A stretch of DNA of 27,291 nt from CAZFQD01 sp964520885 (GTDB taxonomy: Bacteria; Bacillota; Clostridia; Oscillospirales; SIG519). This document shows, piece after piece, positions 14,003 through 21,664 of the stretch. Where the stretch lies: the NCBI GenBank assembly GCA_964520885.1, contig CAZFQD010000014.1, positions 1-27,291 on the forward strand. The letters run 5' to 3'. Under the pieces are notes generated by a model that saw only the letters and a program-made list of their open reading frames with translations, made no database searches and was not told where the DNA came from. Both the position numbers and the translations under genes were made by a program. The stretch's first letter is position 1; each line of letters opens with the position of its first letter.

Positions 14003-16474
14003 ATGAACGATAATAACAAATTTACAGAAAAAGCAGGAAAGGCATTAAATTTGGCACTTGAATCTGCTAAGGAGTTAGGACACGGCTACATAGGTAGTGA
14101 GCATATTTTATTAGGTCTTTTGCGTGAGGGTGATGGAATTGCCGCAAAGGTTTTAGAGGGTAAGGGAGTTACTGTTGGAAAGGTAGTTGCCTTAGTTATG
14201 GAACTCATTGGAAGTGGAGTTCCCAGCCAAATTTCACCACAAGATATGACGCCCCGAACAAAAAAAATTATAGAAACTTCATTTTTAGAGGCAAGGAAAT
14301 TAGGTCATAATTATGTTGGGACCGAGCATATATTAATTTCTCTTTTAAGAGAAAACGATTGCAAAGCGGCTGAGATTTTGCTCAAATTGGGTATTGATTT
14401 GAATAGTCTTGTTAGTGATGTAATAAATAATTTTGGATACGAGCAAATTGGTTCAGGAAAAGGAGCCACTCCAAGTGGCAAAAAGTCCTCAAAGGGTGAT
14501 AATACTACTCCTACCTTAAATCAATTTGGAAGAGATTTAACCGAACTTGCGACAGATGGAAAAATTGACCCAGTTATAGGTAGAGAGCAAGAAATAGAAA
14601 GAATAATTCAAATTTTATCAAGGAGAACTAAAAATAATCCTTGCTTAATCGGTGAGTCGGGTGTAGGGAAAACTGCTGTTGCCGAAGGATTGGCTACGAG
14701 AATTTCAGAAGGTAATGTTCCTGAAAGTTTGAAGGGTAAAAGATTAATAACTCTTGACCTATCCGGAATGGTAGCAGGTGCAAAATACCGAGGAGAATTT
14801 GAAGAGAGATTGAAAAATTCTGTAGAGGAAATTAAAAAATCCGGCAATGTTATTTTATTCATTGATGAAATGCACACAATTATTGGAGCTGGTGCCGCTG
14901 AGGGTGCTATTGATGCCGCAAGTATTTTAAAACCTTCGTTGGCACGAGGAGAGTTACAGGTTATTGGTGCCACTACCATAGATGAATATCGAAAATATGT
15001 TGAAAAGGATGCGGCATTAGAAAGACGATTTCAGCCTATAACAGTTGGAGAGCCAACAGTTGAGCAAACTATTGAAATATTAAAGGGCTTAAGAGATAGA
15101 TATGAAGCTCATCACAAGGTTAAAATAACTGATGAAGCAATAATAAGTGCTGTTAAGTTATCCGATAGATATTTAACAGATAGATTTTTACCGGATAAGG
15201 CTATTGATTTAATGGATGAAGCCGCTTCAAGAGTTAGACTAATGACAACAACAACCCCTCCTAATTTAAGAGAAATAGAAGAAAAAATTAATTCTCTTAG
15301 CAAGGAAAAAGAAGAGGCAGTGCAAGCCCAAGATTTTGAAAGAGCAGCAAATTTAAGAGACCAAGAAAAACAGTTAAGACAAAAATTGGAGGACGAAAAA
15401 AAGAATTTCAATGAAAAGACTAAAAGGAGTTTTTACACTGTAAGCGAAAATGAAATTGCAGATATTATTTCTATTTGGACATCTATTCCTTTAAAAAGAC
15501 TTACCGAAAATGAAAGCGAAAGACTTTTAAATATGGAAGCTGTTTTACACAAAAGAGTAGTTGGACAAGATGAGGCAGTTTCAGCAGTTTCAAGAGCTAT
15601 TCGCAGAGGTAGAGTAGGTTTAAAAGACCCTAAACGACCTGTTGGCTCCTTCTTATTCTTAGGACCTACCGGTGTTGGAAAAACTGAACTTTCAAAGGCA
15701 CTTGCACAGGCTATGTTTGGAGACCAAGATGCTACTATTAGAATTGATATGTCAGAATATATGGAAAAGCACTCTGTTTCAAGATTAATAGGTTCTCCTC
15801 CCGGCTATGTAGGCTTTGAAGACGGAGGACAATTAACCGAAAAAATAAGAAGAAACCCTTATTCGGTTCTGCTTTTTGATGAAATTGAAAAGGCTCATCC
15901 CGATGTATTTAATATTTTGCTTCAAATTTTAGAGGACGGATTGTTGACTGATTCACACGGCAGAAAGGTTAGCTTTAAAAATGCTATTATTATTTTAACC
16001 TCAAATGTTGGTGCAAGGTTAATAACTGAACCAAAAAAATTAGGCTTTTCAGATGAGGGTTCAAAATTTGAGGATAATCAAGATAAGATAAAAACTGATG
16101 TGTTGGGAGAACTAAAACGCACCTTTCGTCCGGAATTTTTAAATAGAATTGATGATATTATTGTTTTTCATCAACTATCTTTGGATAATATTAAGGAAAT
16201 CGCTAAAAGAATGTTAAGTGAAATAGTTATTAGACTTGAAACTATGCAAATAAATATTTCTTTTGCCGATAGTGCTATAACAGAATTGGCAACGGCAGGT
16301 TTTGATATTATTTATGGTGCAAGACCATTAAGACGAGCAATTCAAAACAAAATTGAGGACTTAGTTGCAGGAGCAATGTTAGAGGGAAAAATAAAATCGG
16401 GAGATAATGTTGTTTGTAAATTTCTTAATGGTAAGTATGAATTGAAAAACAAACAAATAAGGTTGCCAAAATAA
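14003..16474 (+). CDS. clpC: ATP-dependent Clp protease ATP-binding subunit ClpC
   Basis: ClpC is a cytosolic AAA+ unfoldase that feeds substrates to ClpP. In the 823-residue protein, two N-domain repeats are visible (4-67, 82-145; the second contains GHNYVGTEHILISLL). AAA+ domain 1 has GESGVGKT at 217-224 and LFIDEMHT at 285-292. A UVR/M-domain coiled region lies near 410-450 (QAQDFERAANLRDQEKQLRQ). AAA+ domain 2 has GPTGVGKT, the pore-type SPPGYVGFEDGG, LLFDEIEKAH and a C-terminal GARPLRRAIQ. ATG 14003 is preferred because AGGAG is 8 bases upstream; ATG 13997 is too close. The usual ctsR-mcsA-mcsB partners are absent, so clpC stands alone. A GGTTGCC/GGCAACC hairpin spans the stop codon. Confidence 0.96.
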   Translation: MNDNNKFTEKAGKALNLALESAKELGHGYIGSEHILLGLLREGDGIAAKVLEGKGVTVGKVVALVMELIGSGVPSQISPQDMTPRTKKIIETSFLEARKLGHNYVGTEHILISLLRENDCKAAEILLKLGIDLNSLVSDVINNFGYEQIGSGKGATPSGKKSSKGDNTTPTLNQFGRDLTELATDGKIDPVIGREQEIERIIQILSRRTKNNPCLIGESGVGKTAVAEGLATRISEGNVPESLKGKRLITLDLSGMVAGAKYRGEFEERLKNSVEEIKKSGNVILFIDEMHTIIGAGAAEGAIDAASILKPSLARGELQVIGATTIDEYRKYVEKDAALERRFQPITVGEPTVEQTIEILKGLRDRYEAHHKVKITDEAIISAVKLSDRYLTDRFLPDKAIDLMDEAASRVRLMTTTTPPNLREIEEKINSLSKEKEEAVQAQDFERAANLRDQEKQLRQKLEDEKKNFNEKTKRSFYTVSENEIADIISIWTSIPLKRLTENESERLLNMEAVLHKRVVGQDEAVSAVSRAIRRGRVGLKDPKRPVGSFLFLGPTGVGKTELSKALAQAMFGDQDATIRIDMSEYMEKHSVSRLIGSPPGYVGFEDGGQLTEKIRRNPYSVLLFDEIEKAHPDVFNILLQILEDGLLTDSHGRKVSFKNAIIILTSNVGARLITEPKKLGFSDEGSKFEDNQDKIKTDVLGELKRTFRPEFLNRIDDIIVFHQLSLDNIKEIAKRMLSEIVIRLETMQINISFADSAITELATAGFDIIYGARPLRRAIQNKIEDLVAGAMLEGKIKSGDNVVCKFLNGKYELKNKQIRLPK

Positions 16475-16483
16475 AAGGCAACC
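16461..16483 (+). terminator. Hairpin spanning the clpC stop codon
   Basis: GGTTGCC and GGCAACC form a perfect 7-bp stem with a 9-base loop that contains the clpC stop. The sequence after it is only partly T-rich, so terminator function is uncertain. Confidence 0.4.
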
Positions 16484-16559
16484 CAGATTTAAGTTTATTA
16501 TCAAAAATTAATATATATTCATATATTATAGTGATATTCAAATAATGGAGGTGAAATAG

Positions 16560-16856
16560 ATGTCGCTAAGTTATGAGGTAGATAATAGCTTTAATAATAG
16601 TATAAAAGAGGTAAAAAAAAGCAATAATGATTTAAAGTTAAATGAGATTGATATTGAAAAAATAGTATCGACTTTAGATACTATTACAAAAATATTAAAA
16701 AATAAAAATAGTTTAGATTTTTTATTTACACAATTTAAAAGCAATCCAACTGAATTGATTGGATTGTTATCTAAGGCAAGTTCTTTAAAGGGAGTGCTAA
16801 ATACTTCAAAAATAGATTTAAGTTCAATTATTGATAATAATGAAGAAAAAAGTTAA
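16560..16856 (+). CDS. Small uncharacterised helical protein (98 aa)
   Basis: A 98-residue protein of no family I recognise. It is rich in Ser, Asn, Lys, Leu and Ile, with no cysteine or predicted membrane segment. It looks mostly helical with two amphipathic stretches (about 28-60 and 65-80, including EKIVSTLDTITKIL and PTELIGLLSKASSL). The evidence for a real gene is a strong GGAGGTG 7 bases before the ATG and low-GC codon use like that of neighbours. It lies 85 bp after clpC in the same direction, perhaps on the same transcript, and ends 13 bases before the first hairpin of a structured non-coding block. No function is proposed. Confidence 0.65.
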   Translation: MSLSYEVDNSFNNSIKEVKKSNNDLKLNEIDIEKIVSTLDTITKILKNKNSLDFLFTQFKSNPTELIGLLSKASSLKGVLNTSKIDLSSIIDNNEEKS

Positions 16857-16869
16857 TATTGAAATAAAA

Positions 16870-16888
16870 TTGCCACCATAGGTGGCAA
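16870..16888. repeat. Hairpin repeat TTGCCACC-ATA-GGTGGCAA, copy 1
   Basis: A perfect 8-bp stem with a 3-base loop, 13 bases after the 98-aa gene. A near-identical copy lies at 17139-17157 (one base different, wobble-paired on the minus strand). The two copies bracket the 211-bp element. Confidence 0.8.
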
Positions 16889-16893
16889 GTACA

Positions 16894-17104
16894 GACTGTC
16901 GACAAACGCACATAACCGCCACGACTTTTGAGGAATTAGGAGTGTGGAATTAGGAATTGTAGGGACGGATTTCATATCCGCTATTGTATTAGAAAAACCG
17001 CACGAGAGTGCCACTTTTGTGGCTTTTGACCAAATCAAACTCTATCGTATCTATATACGACGACGAATTTAATTTGGTCAAATTCTGCACATTTCTCGAC
17101 AGTC
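16894..17104. mobile_element. MITE-like inverted-repeat element (no transposase)
   Basis: The ends form an imperfect inverted repeat of about 22 bp: GACTGTCGA at 16894-16902 matches TCGACAGTC at 17096-17104 perfectly, and about 17 of 22 positions match overall. Inside are a perfect 11-bp inverted repeat (TTTGACCAAAT 17025-17035, ATTTGGTCAAA 17072-17082) around TCGTAT/ATACGA. No target-site duplication or open frame is evident. It could be a miniature transposable element or a structured RNA. Confidence 0.45.
16931..16958 (+). repeat. Heptamer array (AGGAATT family)
   Basis: Four 7-bp units: AGGAATT, AGGAGTG, TGGAATT, AGGAATT, inside the inverted-repeat element. Confidence 0.75.
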
Positions 17105-17109
17105 AACTA

Positions 17110-17134
17110 AGATTGAAGACTTTGTCTTCAATCT
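17110..17134. repeat. Perfect 11-bp hairpin
   Basis: AGATTGAAGAC and GTCTTCAATCT flank TTT, directly right of the inverted-repeat element. Confidence 0.75.
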
Positions 17135-17138
17135 GAAA

Positions 17139-17157
17139 TTGCCACCATAGGCGGCAA
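17139..17157. repeat. Hairpin repeat TTGCCACC-ATA-GGCGGCAA, copy 2
   Basis: Second copy of the 16870-16888 hairpin, with one base changed; the change gives a G-U pair on the minus strand and an A-C mismatch on the plus strand. Confidence 0.75.
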
Positions 17158-17197
17158 TTAAAAACCCTTATGAAATTTATAAATATTTTTTACTATA

Positions 17198-17223
17198 TTT
17201 TAGTGGCATAAAAGCCACTAAAA
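17198..17223. terminator. Possible bidirectional terminator between the 98-aa gene and the DivIVA-type gene
   Basis: TTTTAGTGGC and GCCACTAAAA form a 10-bp stem with a 6-base loop just past the DivIVA-type stop. A- and T-rich tracts flank it. The T-run is better placed for plus-strand transcripts. Confidence 0.5.
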
Positions 17224-17228
17224 ATTTT

Positions 17229-18341
17229 TCACTGATTTTCATTTCTTGAAGTCAACAAATCATTCTCGGCTTTTTCAAGAGAACTACTTAAAAGATTTAA
17301 AATATTTGCCACCTTAGACATTGAGTTGTTTACAACACCACTTGCTTCTCCTGCCGTATCTCTTAAATTCTCAATTAACTTCTTTGTGTTATCAATATTG
17401 CTAATGGTTTCACTAACAATATTATCTGCTCTAATCCTTGCATCTCTGATTATACTTGCAATTTCCATAATTGCTTTTGTATTAAATTCTTCATATCTTA
17501 CTGCAGAATTTTCATAATTATTTATTTTTTGCTCAAGCGAGGAAGTTTTGTTCTCAGATTTTAACTTATAACTATCAAATCTTTCAATTAAATCTATATG
17601 CTCTTGCTTGTTATTGTCAATTTCATCTTCTTTGTTTATTATTGTTTCAGATAACTCGTCAATTCTACTTAATAATGCACTTCTTTCCTTTTCAAAATCA
17701 TCAGTTGAATATTCCTCTTCAGTTGAACGATTTTCTATCTTAAAAATTAACTCATTGATTTTTTCTTCTTTTAATTGGATTTCTTTTTCTAATTCATTTG
17801 TTTTATCTAATAAAATTTGGTTTTGTTTTTTTAAATCATCAATAATAAGGGTTAATTCATCCTTATCAATACTACTTTGTTGAGTTTTTTGTGTTGCTAT
17901 TAATAACTCTTTAGTCTTTTCTTTTATTTCGTTATCTTTTTTATTTATTTCATCAGTTAATTCATTGTGTTTTTGGGAAATTTTTTGATTGTTTTCTGAT
18001 AATTCATTAACCTTATCTAATAATTCATTTTTTTGGGCTTCTAAGGAAGGCACATCATTTTCAAGAGATGAAACGCGTGCCTTATGTAAAGTTAATTCAC
18101 ATTCGTTGTAATCCGCTCTTGCCTTAGTATCCCTTAATTCTTTAGAAATAATGACAAATTCTTCGGTTTTTTCATCAAGAACAATTTGAATTTCTACAAG
18201 GGATTCTTTTAATTCCTTAATGTGTCGCTCATATTCTTGCTTATGAACTTGCATTTCAACATTAAGGTCAACAATAAAGGCATCAACATCATTCTTGTTG
18301 TATCCGGAAATAGTGGTGCGAAACAACTTTTCACCCGCCAT
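17229..18341 (-). CDS. DivIVA-domain coiled-coil protein
   Basis: A 370-residue protein whose first 25 residues (FRTTISGYNKNDVDAFIVDLN) match the DivIVA lipid-binding N-terminal motif. It is followed by a very long Glu/Lys-rich coiled coil (about 30-290), then a helical C-terminal region (IMEIASIIRDARIRADNIV, NNSMSKVANILNLL). DivIVA-family proteins gather at curved membrane sites such as poles and division septa and recruit partners. This one is longer than Bacillus DivIVA (about 164 residues), so it may be a distinct polar or septal scaffold. ATG 18341 has GGGGGG 6 bases upstream and a good promoter before that. A SepIVA/GpsB-like relative is the alternative. Domain assignment is fairly firm; function is inferred. 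Confidence 0.78.
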   Translation of the reverse strand: MAGEKLFRTTISGYNKNDVDAFIVDLNVEMQVHKQEYERHIKELKESLVEIQIVLDEKTEEFVIISKELRDTKARADYNECELTLHKARVSSLENDVPSLEAQKNELLDKVNELSENNQKISQKHNELTDEINKKDNEIKEKTKELLIATQKTQQSSIDKDELTLIIDDLKKQNQILLDKTNELEKEIQLKEEKINELIFKIENRSTEEEYSTDDFEKERSALLSRIDELSETIINKEDEIDNNKQEHIDLIERFDSYKLKSENKTSSLEQKINNYENSAVRYEEFNTKAIMEIASIIRDARIRADNIVSETISNIDNTKKLIENLRDTAGEASGVVNNSMSKVANILNLLSSSLEKAENDLLTSRNENQ

Positions 18342-18392
18342 AATCTACCCCCCAACAATCAAAATGCACAATAGATAGTATACTCTTATCGT

Positions 18393-18420
18393 ATTATACC
18401 ACAATTTACGAAAAATACAA
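18393..18420 (-). promoter_or_regulatory. Promoter of the DivIVA-type gene
   Basis: TTGTAT (18420-18415), a 16-base spacer and TATAAT (18398-18393) preceded by TGG, an extended -10. Confidence 0.78.
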
Positions 18421-18491
18421 GAGAAATTTACAAATTAATACTATGAAATTATGAAATTATAATCAAATCTTACTTTTAATTATTTATAGTA

Positions 18492-18520
18492 TTGTTGTTT
18501 GTAAAAAATACTGTTATAAT
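18492..18520 (+). promoter_or_regulatory. Promoter of topB
   Basis: TTGTTG (18492-18497), a 17-base spacer and TATAAT (18515-18520) preceded by TGT, an extended -10. It is divergent from the DivIVA-type promoter. Confidence 0.78.
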
Positions 18521-18554
18521 ATTTGTATGTGAATGAAAAAGAAGGAAAAACAAA

Positions 18555-20735
18555 ATGAGTAAATCTTTAGTTTTGGCTGAAAAACCATCAGTTGGTAGAG
18601 AGTTGGCCCGTGTTTTGGGATGCAAACAACACGGAAGTGGTTGCTTTATTGGTAGCCGTTATATTGTAACTTGGGCTTTAGGGCATTTAGTTACGCTTGC
18701 AGACCCTGAGCATTACGGCAATCAATATAAATCATGGAATTTAGAAACCTTACCAATGCTTCCTAAAAAAATGGAGCTTGTGGTTATTAAAGAAACTTCT
18801 AAACAATTCTCTTGTGTTCGTGCCTTAATGAAACAACCTGATGTTAATGAACTTATAATCGCCACTGACGCAGGAAGAGAGGGCGAACTTGTAGCGAGAT
18901 GGATTATAGAAAAGACAGGCTTTAAAAAGCCTATAAAAAGACTTTGGATTTCCTCTCAAACCGATAGTGCAATAAAAGAGGGCTTTTCAAAATTGCAGGA
19001 TGGAAATAGATATATTAATCTTTTTAATTCTGCTGTGTGCCGTTCTAAAGCTGATTGGTTGGTAGGGCTTAATGTTACAAGGGCTTTAACCTGTAAGCAC
19101 AATGCTCAACTTTCGGCAGGACGGGTTCAAACTCCAACTTTGGCAATAATTGTGGCAAGAGAAGAGGAAATTAGAAAATTTGTTCCAAAAAGTTACTGGA
19201 CTATTGAAGCAAAACTTGGTAGTTTTTTTGCTCTTTTCAAAGATGCGAAAACTAAGCAATCTAGAATTTTTGATGAAAATAAGGCCAAAGCATTAGAACA
19301 AAAGATAAAGGGTGCAGATTTTACTATCACAAACATTAAAAAAGAACAAAAAAGAGAAAGTCCTCCTCTTTTATATGACCTTACAGAACTTCAAAGGGAT
19401 GCTAATAAGCAATTCGGTTTTTCTGCCAAAGCTACCTTAGGACATATGCAAAGGCTTTATGAATCACACAAATTACTTACCTATCCACGAACTGATTCAA
19501 GATATATAACTTCAGACATTGTTCCGACATTAATAGAAAGGCTTAAATGTATTTCTATTGGGGCTTATGCTGAAAGGGCAAAGGAAATAATAAGAACAAA
19601 AAGCCAAATTAGTAGGCGATTTGTAAATAATGCAAAAGTTTCAGACCATCATGCTATTATCCCAACTGACCAAATGGTTAACCTAAGTGGGCTTACTATG
19701 GACGAAAGAAGAATTTATGATTTAGTGGCAAAAAGATTTTTAGCCGCATTTTATTCCGATTTTGTTTATGAGGCTTTAACTGTGGATTTTTCGTCAATGG
19801 GCGAAATGTTTGATGCTAAGGGGAAAACTGTTATTGATAGAGGCTGGAAAGCAGTCTATGACAAAACTTTAGAAAAAAATTCAAATGTTGAAGATAGAGA
19901 GCAAGAGCTACCTGCACTAAAAAAAGGTGAAATTATTAAAGCAACTGAAATTAAACTGAAAAATGCTAAGACCACACCACCCTCACGATATACTGAGGCA
20001 ACTTTGCTTTCTGCAATGGAACATCCCGGCAAATTTATTGAAGATAATGCTATGCGTGAGGTTATGGATAAAACAAGCGGCTTAGGAACTCCTGCAACAC
20101 GAGCTGAAATAATTGAACGCTTACTTAGTGCCTTTTATGTTGAACGAAGAGGAAATAATTTAATTCCCACATCAAAGGGAATTCAATTAATTGACTTAGT
20201 TCCATTAGATTTAAAGGAGCCCGAACTTACAGCAAAATGGGAACAACAGTTAACTAAAATTAGCAAGGGAGAAGTAAATAGCAATATTTTTATGAATAAT
20301 ATTTATGCCTATTCTGATACTCTTGTTAAAAAAGTCATTGCAAATAGTTCAATATATAAGCACGATAACGCTACTAAAACTCGTTGCCCAAATTGCGATA
20401 AATTCTTGTTAGAGGTTAGTGGAAAAAAGGGCAAGATGTTAGTTTGCCAAGATAGGGAATGCGGTTACAGAAAGTCTTTGTCATTTTTAACTAATGTTCG
20501 TTGCCCTACCTGTCATAAGCAACTTGAAATTTTTGGCGAGAATGAAAAACGAATATATATTTGCCCATGTGGGTTTAGAGAAAAATATGAACGATTTAAT
20601 GAGAAAATGCAGGAAAATAAAAATAGTAGCTCAAAAAGAGATGTTGCAAACTATATGCAAAGCCAAAAATCACAAAATAGCGGAAATACGGCTATGAAAG
20701 CGGCACTTGAAGCGGCTTTAAAAGAATTTAAATAA
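18555..20735 (+). CDS. topB: DNA topoisomerase III
   Basis: A 726-residue type IA topoisomerase that relaxes and decatenates DNA by single-strand passage. The Toprim domain shows EKPSVGREL at 9-17 and the metal-binding DAGREGE at 105-111. SAGRVQTPTLA is at 188-198. The active-site tyrosine is Y310 in LTYPRTDSRYI. The C-terminal part carries two cysteine clusters: RCPNC with a following CQDREC, then RCPTC with CPC. These are zinc ribbons known in clostridial TopB proteins. ATG 18555 has AAGGAA upstream and an extended -10 promoter. The NYN-LOTUS gene follows after a short gap, and its ribosome site lies only about 20 bases past the topB stop, so they are probably co-transcribed. Confidence 0.95.
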   Translation: MSKSLVLAEKPSVGRELARVLGCKQHGSGCFIGSRYIVTWALGHLVTLADPEHYGNQYKSWNLETLPMLPKKMELVVIKETSKQFSCVRALMKQPDVNELIIATDAGREGELVARWIIEKTGFKKPIKRLWISSQTDSAIKEGFSKLQDGNRYINLFNSAVCRSKADWLVGLNVTRALTCKHNAQLSAGRVQTPTLAIIVAREEEIRKFVPKSYWTIEAKLGSFFALFKDAKTKQSRIFDENKAKALEQKIKGADFTITNIKKEQKRESPPLLYDLTELQRDANKQFGFSAKATLGHMQRLYESHKLLTYPRTDSRYITSDIVPTLIERLKCISIGAYAERAKEIIRTKSQISRRFVNNAKVSDHHAIIPTDQMVNLSGLTMDERRIYDLVAKRFLAAFYSDFVYEALTVDFSSMGEMFDAKGKTVIDRGWKAVYDKTLEKNSNVEDREQELPALKKGEIIKATEIKLKNAKTTPPSRYTEATLLSAMEHPGKFIEDNAMREVMDKTSGLGTPATRAEIIERLLSAFYVERRGNNLIPTSKGIQLIDLVPLDLKEPELTAKWEQQLTKISKGEVNSNIFMNNIYAYSDTLVKKVIANSSIYKHDNATKTRCPNCDKFLLEVSGKKGKMLVCQDRECGYRKSLSFLTNVRCPTCHKQLEIFGENEKRIYICPCGFREKYERFNEKMQENKNSSSKRDVANYMQSQKSQNSGNTAMKAALEAALKEFK

Positions 20736-20771
20736 ATATTGCTTTCAAAAAAAAATAAGGAGAATGATAAA

Positions 20772-21527
20772 ATGGAAATATCAAATGAAAAACGCCTTGC
20801 AGTTCTTATAGATGCCGATAATGTTAGCTATAAGAATGTTAAGCCTATTATGTCCGAAATAGCAAAATACGGCATTCCGACATACAAAAGAATTTATGGG
20901 GATTGGACGATGCCAAATTTAGCAGGTTGGAAAAACATACTTTTGGATAGCGGAATTATTCCAATTCAACAATATGGCTACACCACAGGAAAAAGTTCAA
21001 CCGATTCTGCTATGATTATTGATGCTATGGATATTCTTTATTCAAGTAATATTGATGGTTTTTGCATTGTTTCAAGCGATAGTGATTTTACAAGACTTGC
21101 GTTAAGATTAAGAGAGGCAGGGAAAATCGTTATTGGAATAGGCGAAAAAAAGACACCTAGTCCATTTATTGCCGCTTGTGAAAAATTCATTTATACAGAG
21201 ATTATTGAACCAGAAGAAAAGCCTTCAAAATCAGTTTCAAAGGCTAAAATTATTGAGCAACAAACATCTTCAATCAATAACGATTTAAAAACAATATCAA
21301 TTTTAATTGAAAACACAATTAATGATATTGCAGATGATGATGGCTTTGCATTTTTGGGCGATGTTGGTAATATGCTTGCAAAAATACAGCCTGATTTTGA
21401 TAGTAGAAATTACGGCTTTAAAAAAATCAGTCAACTAATAGTTAGCCTTAATAAATTTGATGTTGAGGACAGAAAATTACCAAATCAATCTACAAAACTA
21501 TTGTATGTAAAAAATAGAAGTAATTGA
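20772..21527 (+). CDS. NYN-domain (PIN-like) protein with C-terminal LOTUS/OST-HTH domain
   Basis: A 251-residue protein. The N-terminal NYN (LabA/DUF88, PIN-like) domain has the acidic residues of a metal-dependent nuclease: LIDADN (D14, D16), YGDW at 43-46, STDSAMIIDAMD (D78) and VSSDSDF (D103, D105). The C-terminal region (about 168-248), with ISILIENTINDIADDDGFAFLGDVGNML split by a short loop, and IQPDFDSRNYGFKKISQLI, matches the LOTUS/OST-HTH fold, which binds RNA, with G-quadruplex or dsRNA preferences reported for the family. A role in RNA cleavage or turnover is inferred. ATG 20772 has AAGGAG 9 bases upstream; an in-frame TTG at 20739 is rejected. The stop codon sits directly before a heptamer array. 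Confidence 0.85.
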   Translation: MEISNEKRLAVLIDADNVSYKNVKPIMSEIAKYGIPTYKRIYGDWTMPNLAGWKNILLDSGIIPIQQYGYTTGKSSTDSAMIIDAMDILYSSNIDGFCIVSSDSDFTRLALRLREAGKIVIGIGEKKTPSPFIAACEKFIYTEIIEPEEKPSKSVSKAKIIEQQTSSINNDLKTISILIENTINDIADDDGFAFLGDVGNMLAKIQPDFDSRNYGFKKISQLIVSLNKFDVEDRKLPNQSTKLLYVKNRSN

Positions 21528-21528
21528 T

Positions 21529-21570
21529 AAGTAATAAGTAACAAGGAACAAGTAACAAGTAACAGGTAAC
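21529..21570 (+). repeat. Heptamer array (AAGTAAC family)
   Basis: Six 7-bp units: AAGTAAT, AAGTAAC, AAGGAAC, AAGTAAC twice, AGGTAAC. It begins 2 bases after the NYN gene stop codon. Confidence 0.9.
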
Positions 21571-21600
21571 AATTAAATGGCTCTATTAAAAAATTTCTCG

Positions 21601-21628
21601 CTCCTCATTTCTCATTCCTCACTCATCA
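21601..21628 (+). repeat. Heptamer array (CTCCTCA, TTTCTCA, TTCCTCA, CTCATCA)
   Basis: Four 7-bp units, the complement of the ATGAGAA family at 1995-2036. A fragment of the 55-bp core (ATGGCTCT) lies just left of it. Confidence 0.75.
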
Positions 21629-21664
21629 TTGTTTAAACTATTAATTATTGGAGGCACATTATAA

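Larger units (their letters stand above)
16857..17228. other. 372-bp structured non-coding block between convergent genes
   Basis: No coding sequence is seen. At least six hairpins are packed here: 16870-16888, 16966-16980, 17010-17023, 17025-17082 with an inner hairpin, 17110-17134 and 17139-17157. A terminator-like hairpin (17198-17223) follows. It also holds the heptamer array at 16931-16958 and the inverted-repeat element at 16894-17104. Confidence 0.8.

Noticed and set aside
15112..15411. Minus-strand open frame within clpC
   Set aside because: Shadow of the ClpC coiled-coil region; low-complexity Ser/Leu translation.
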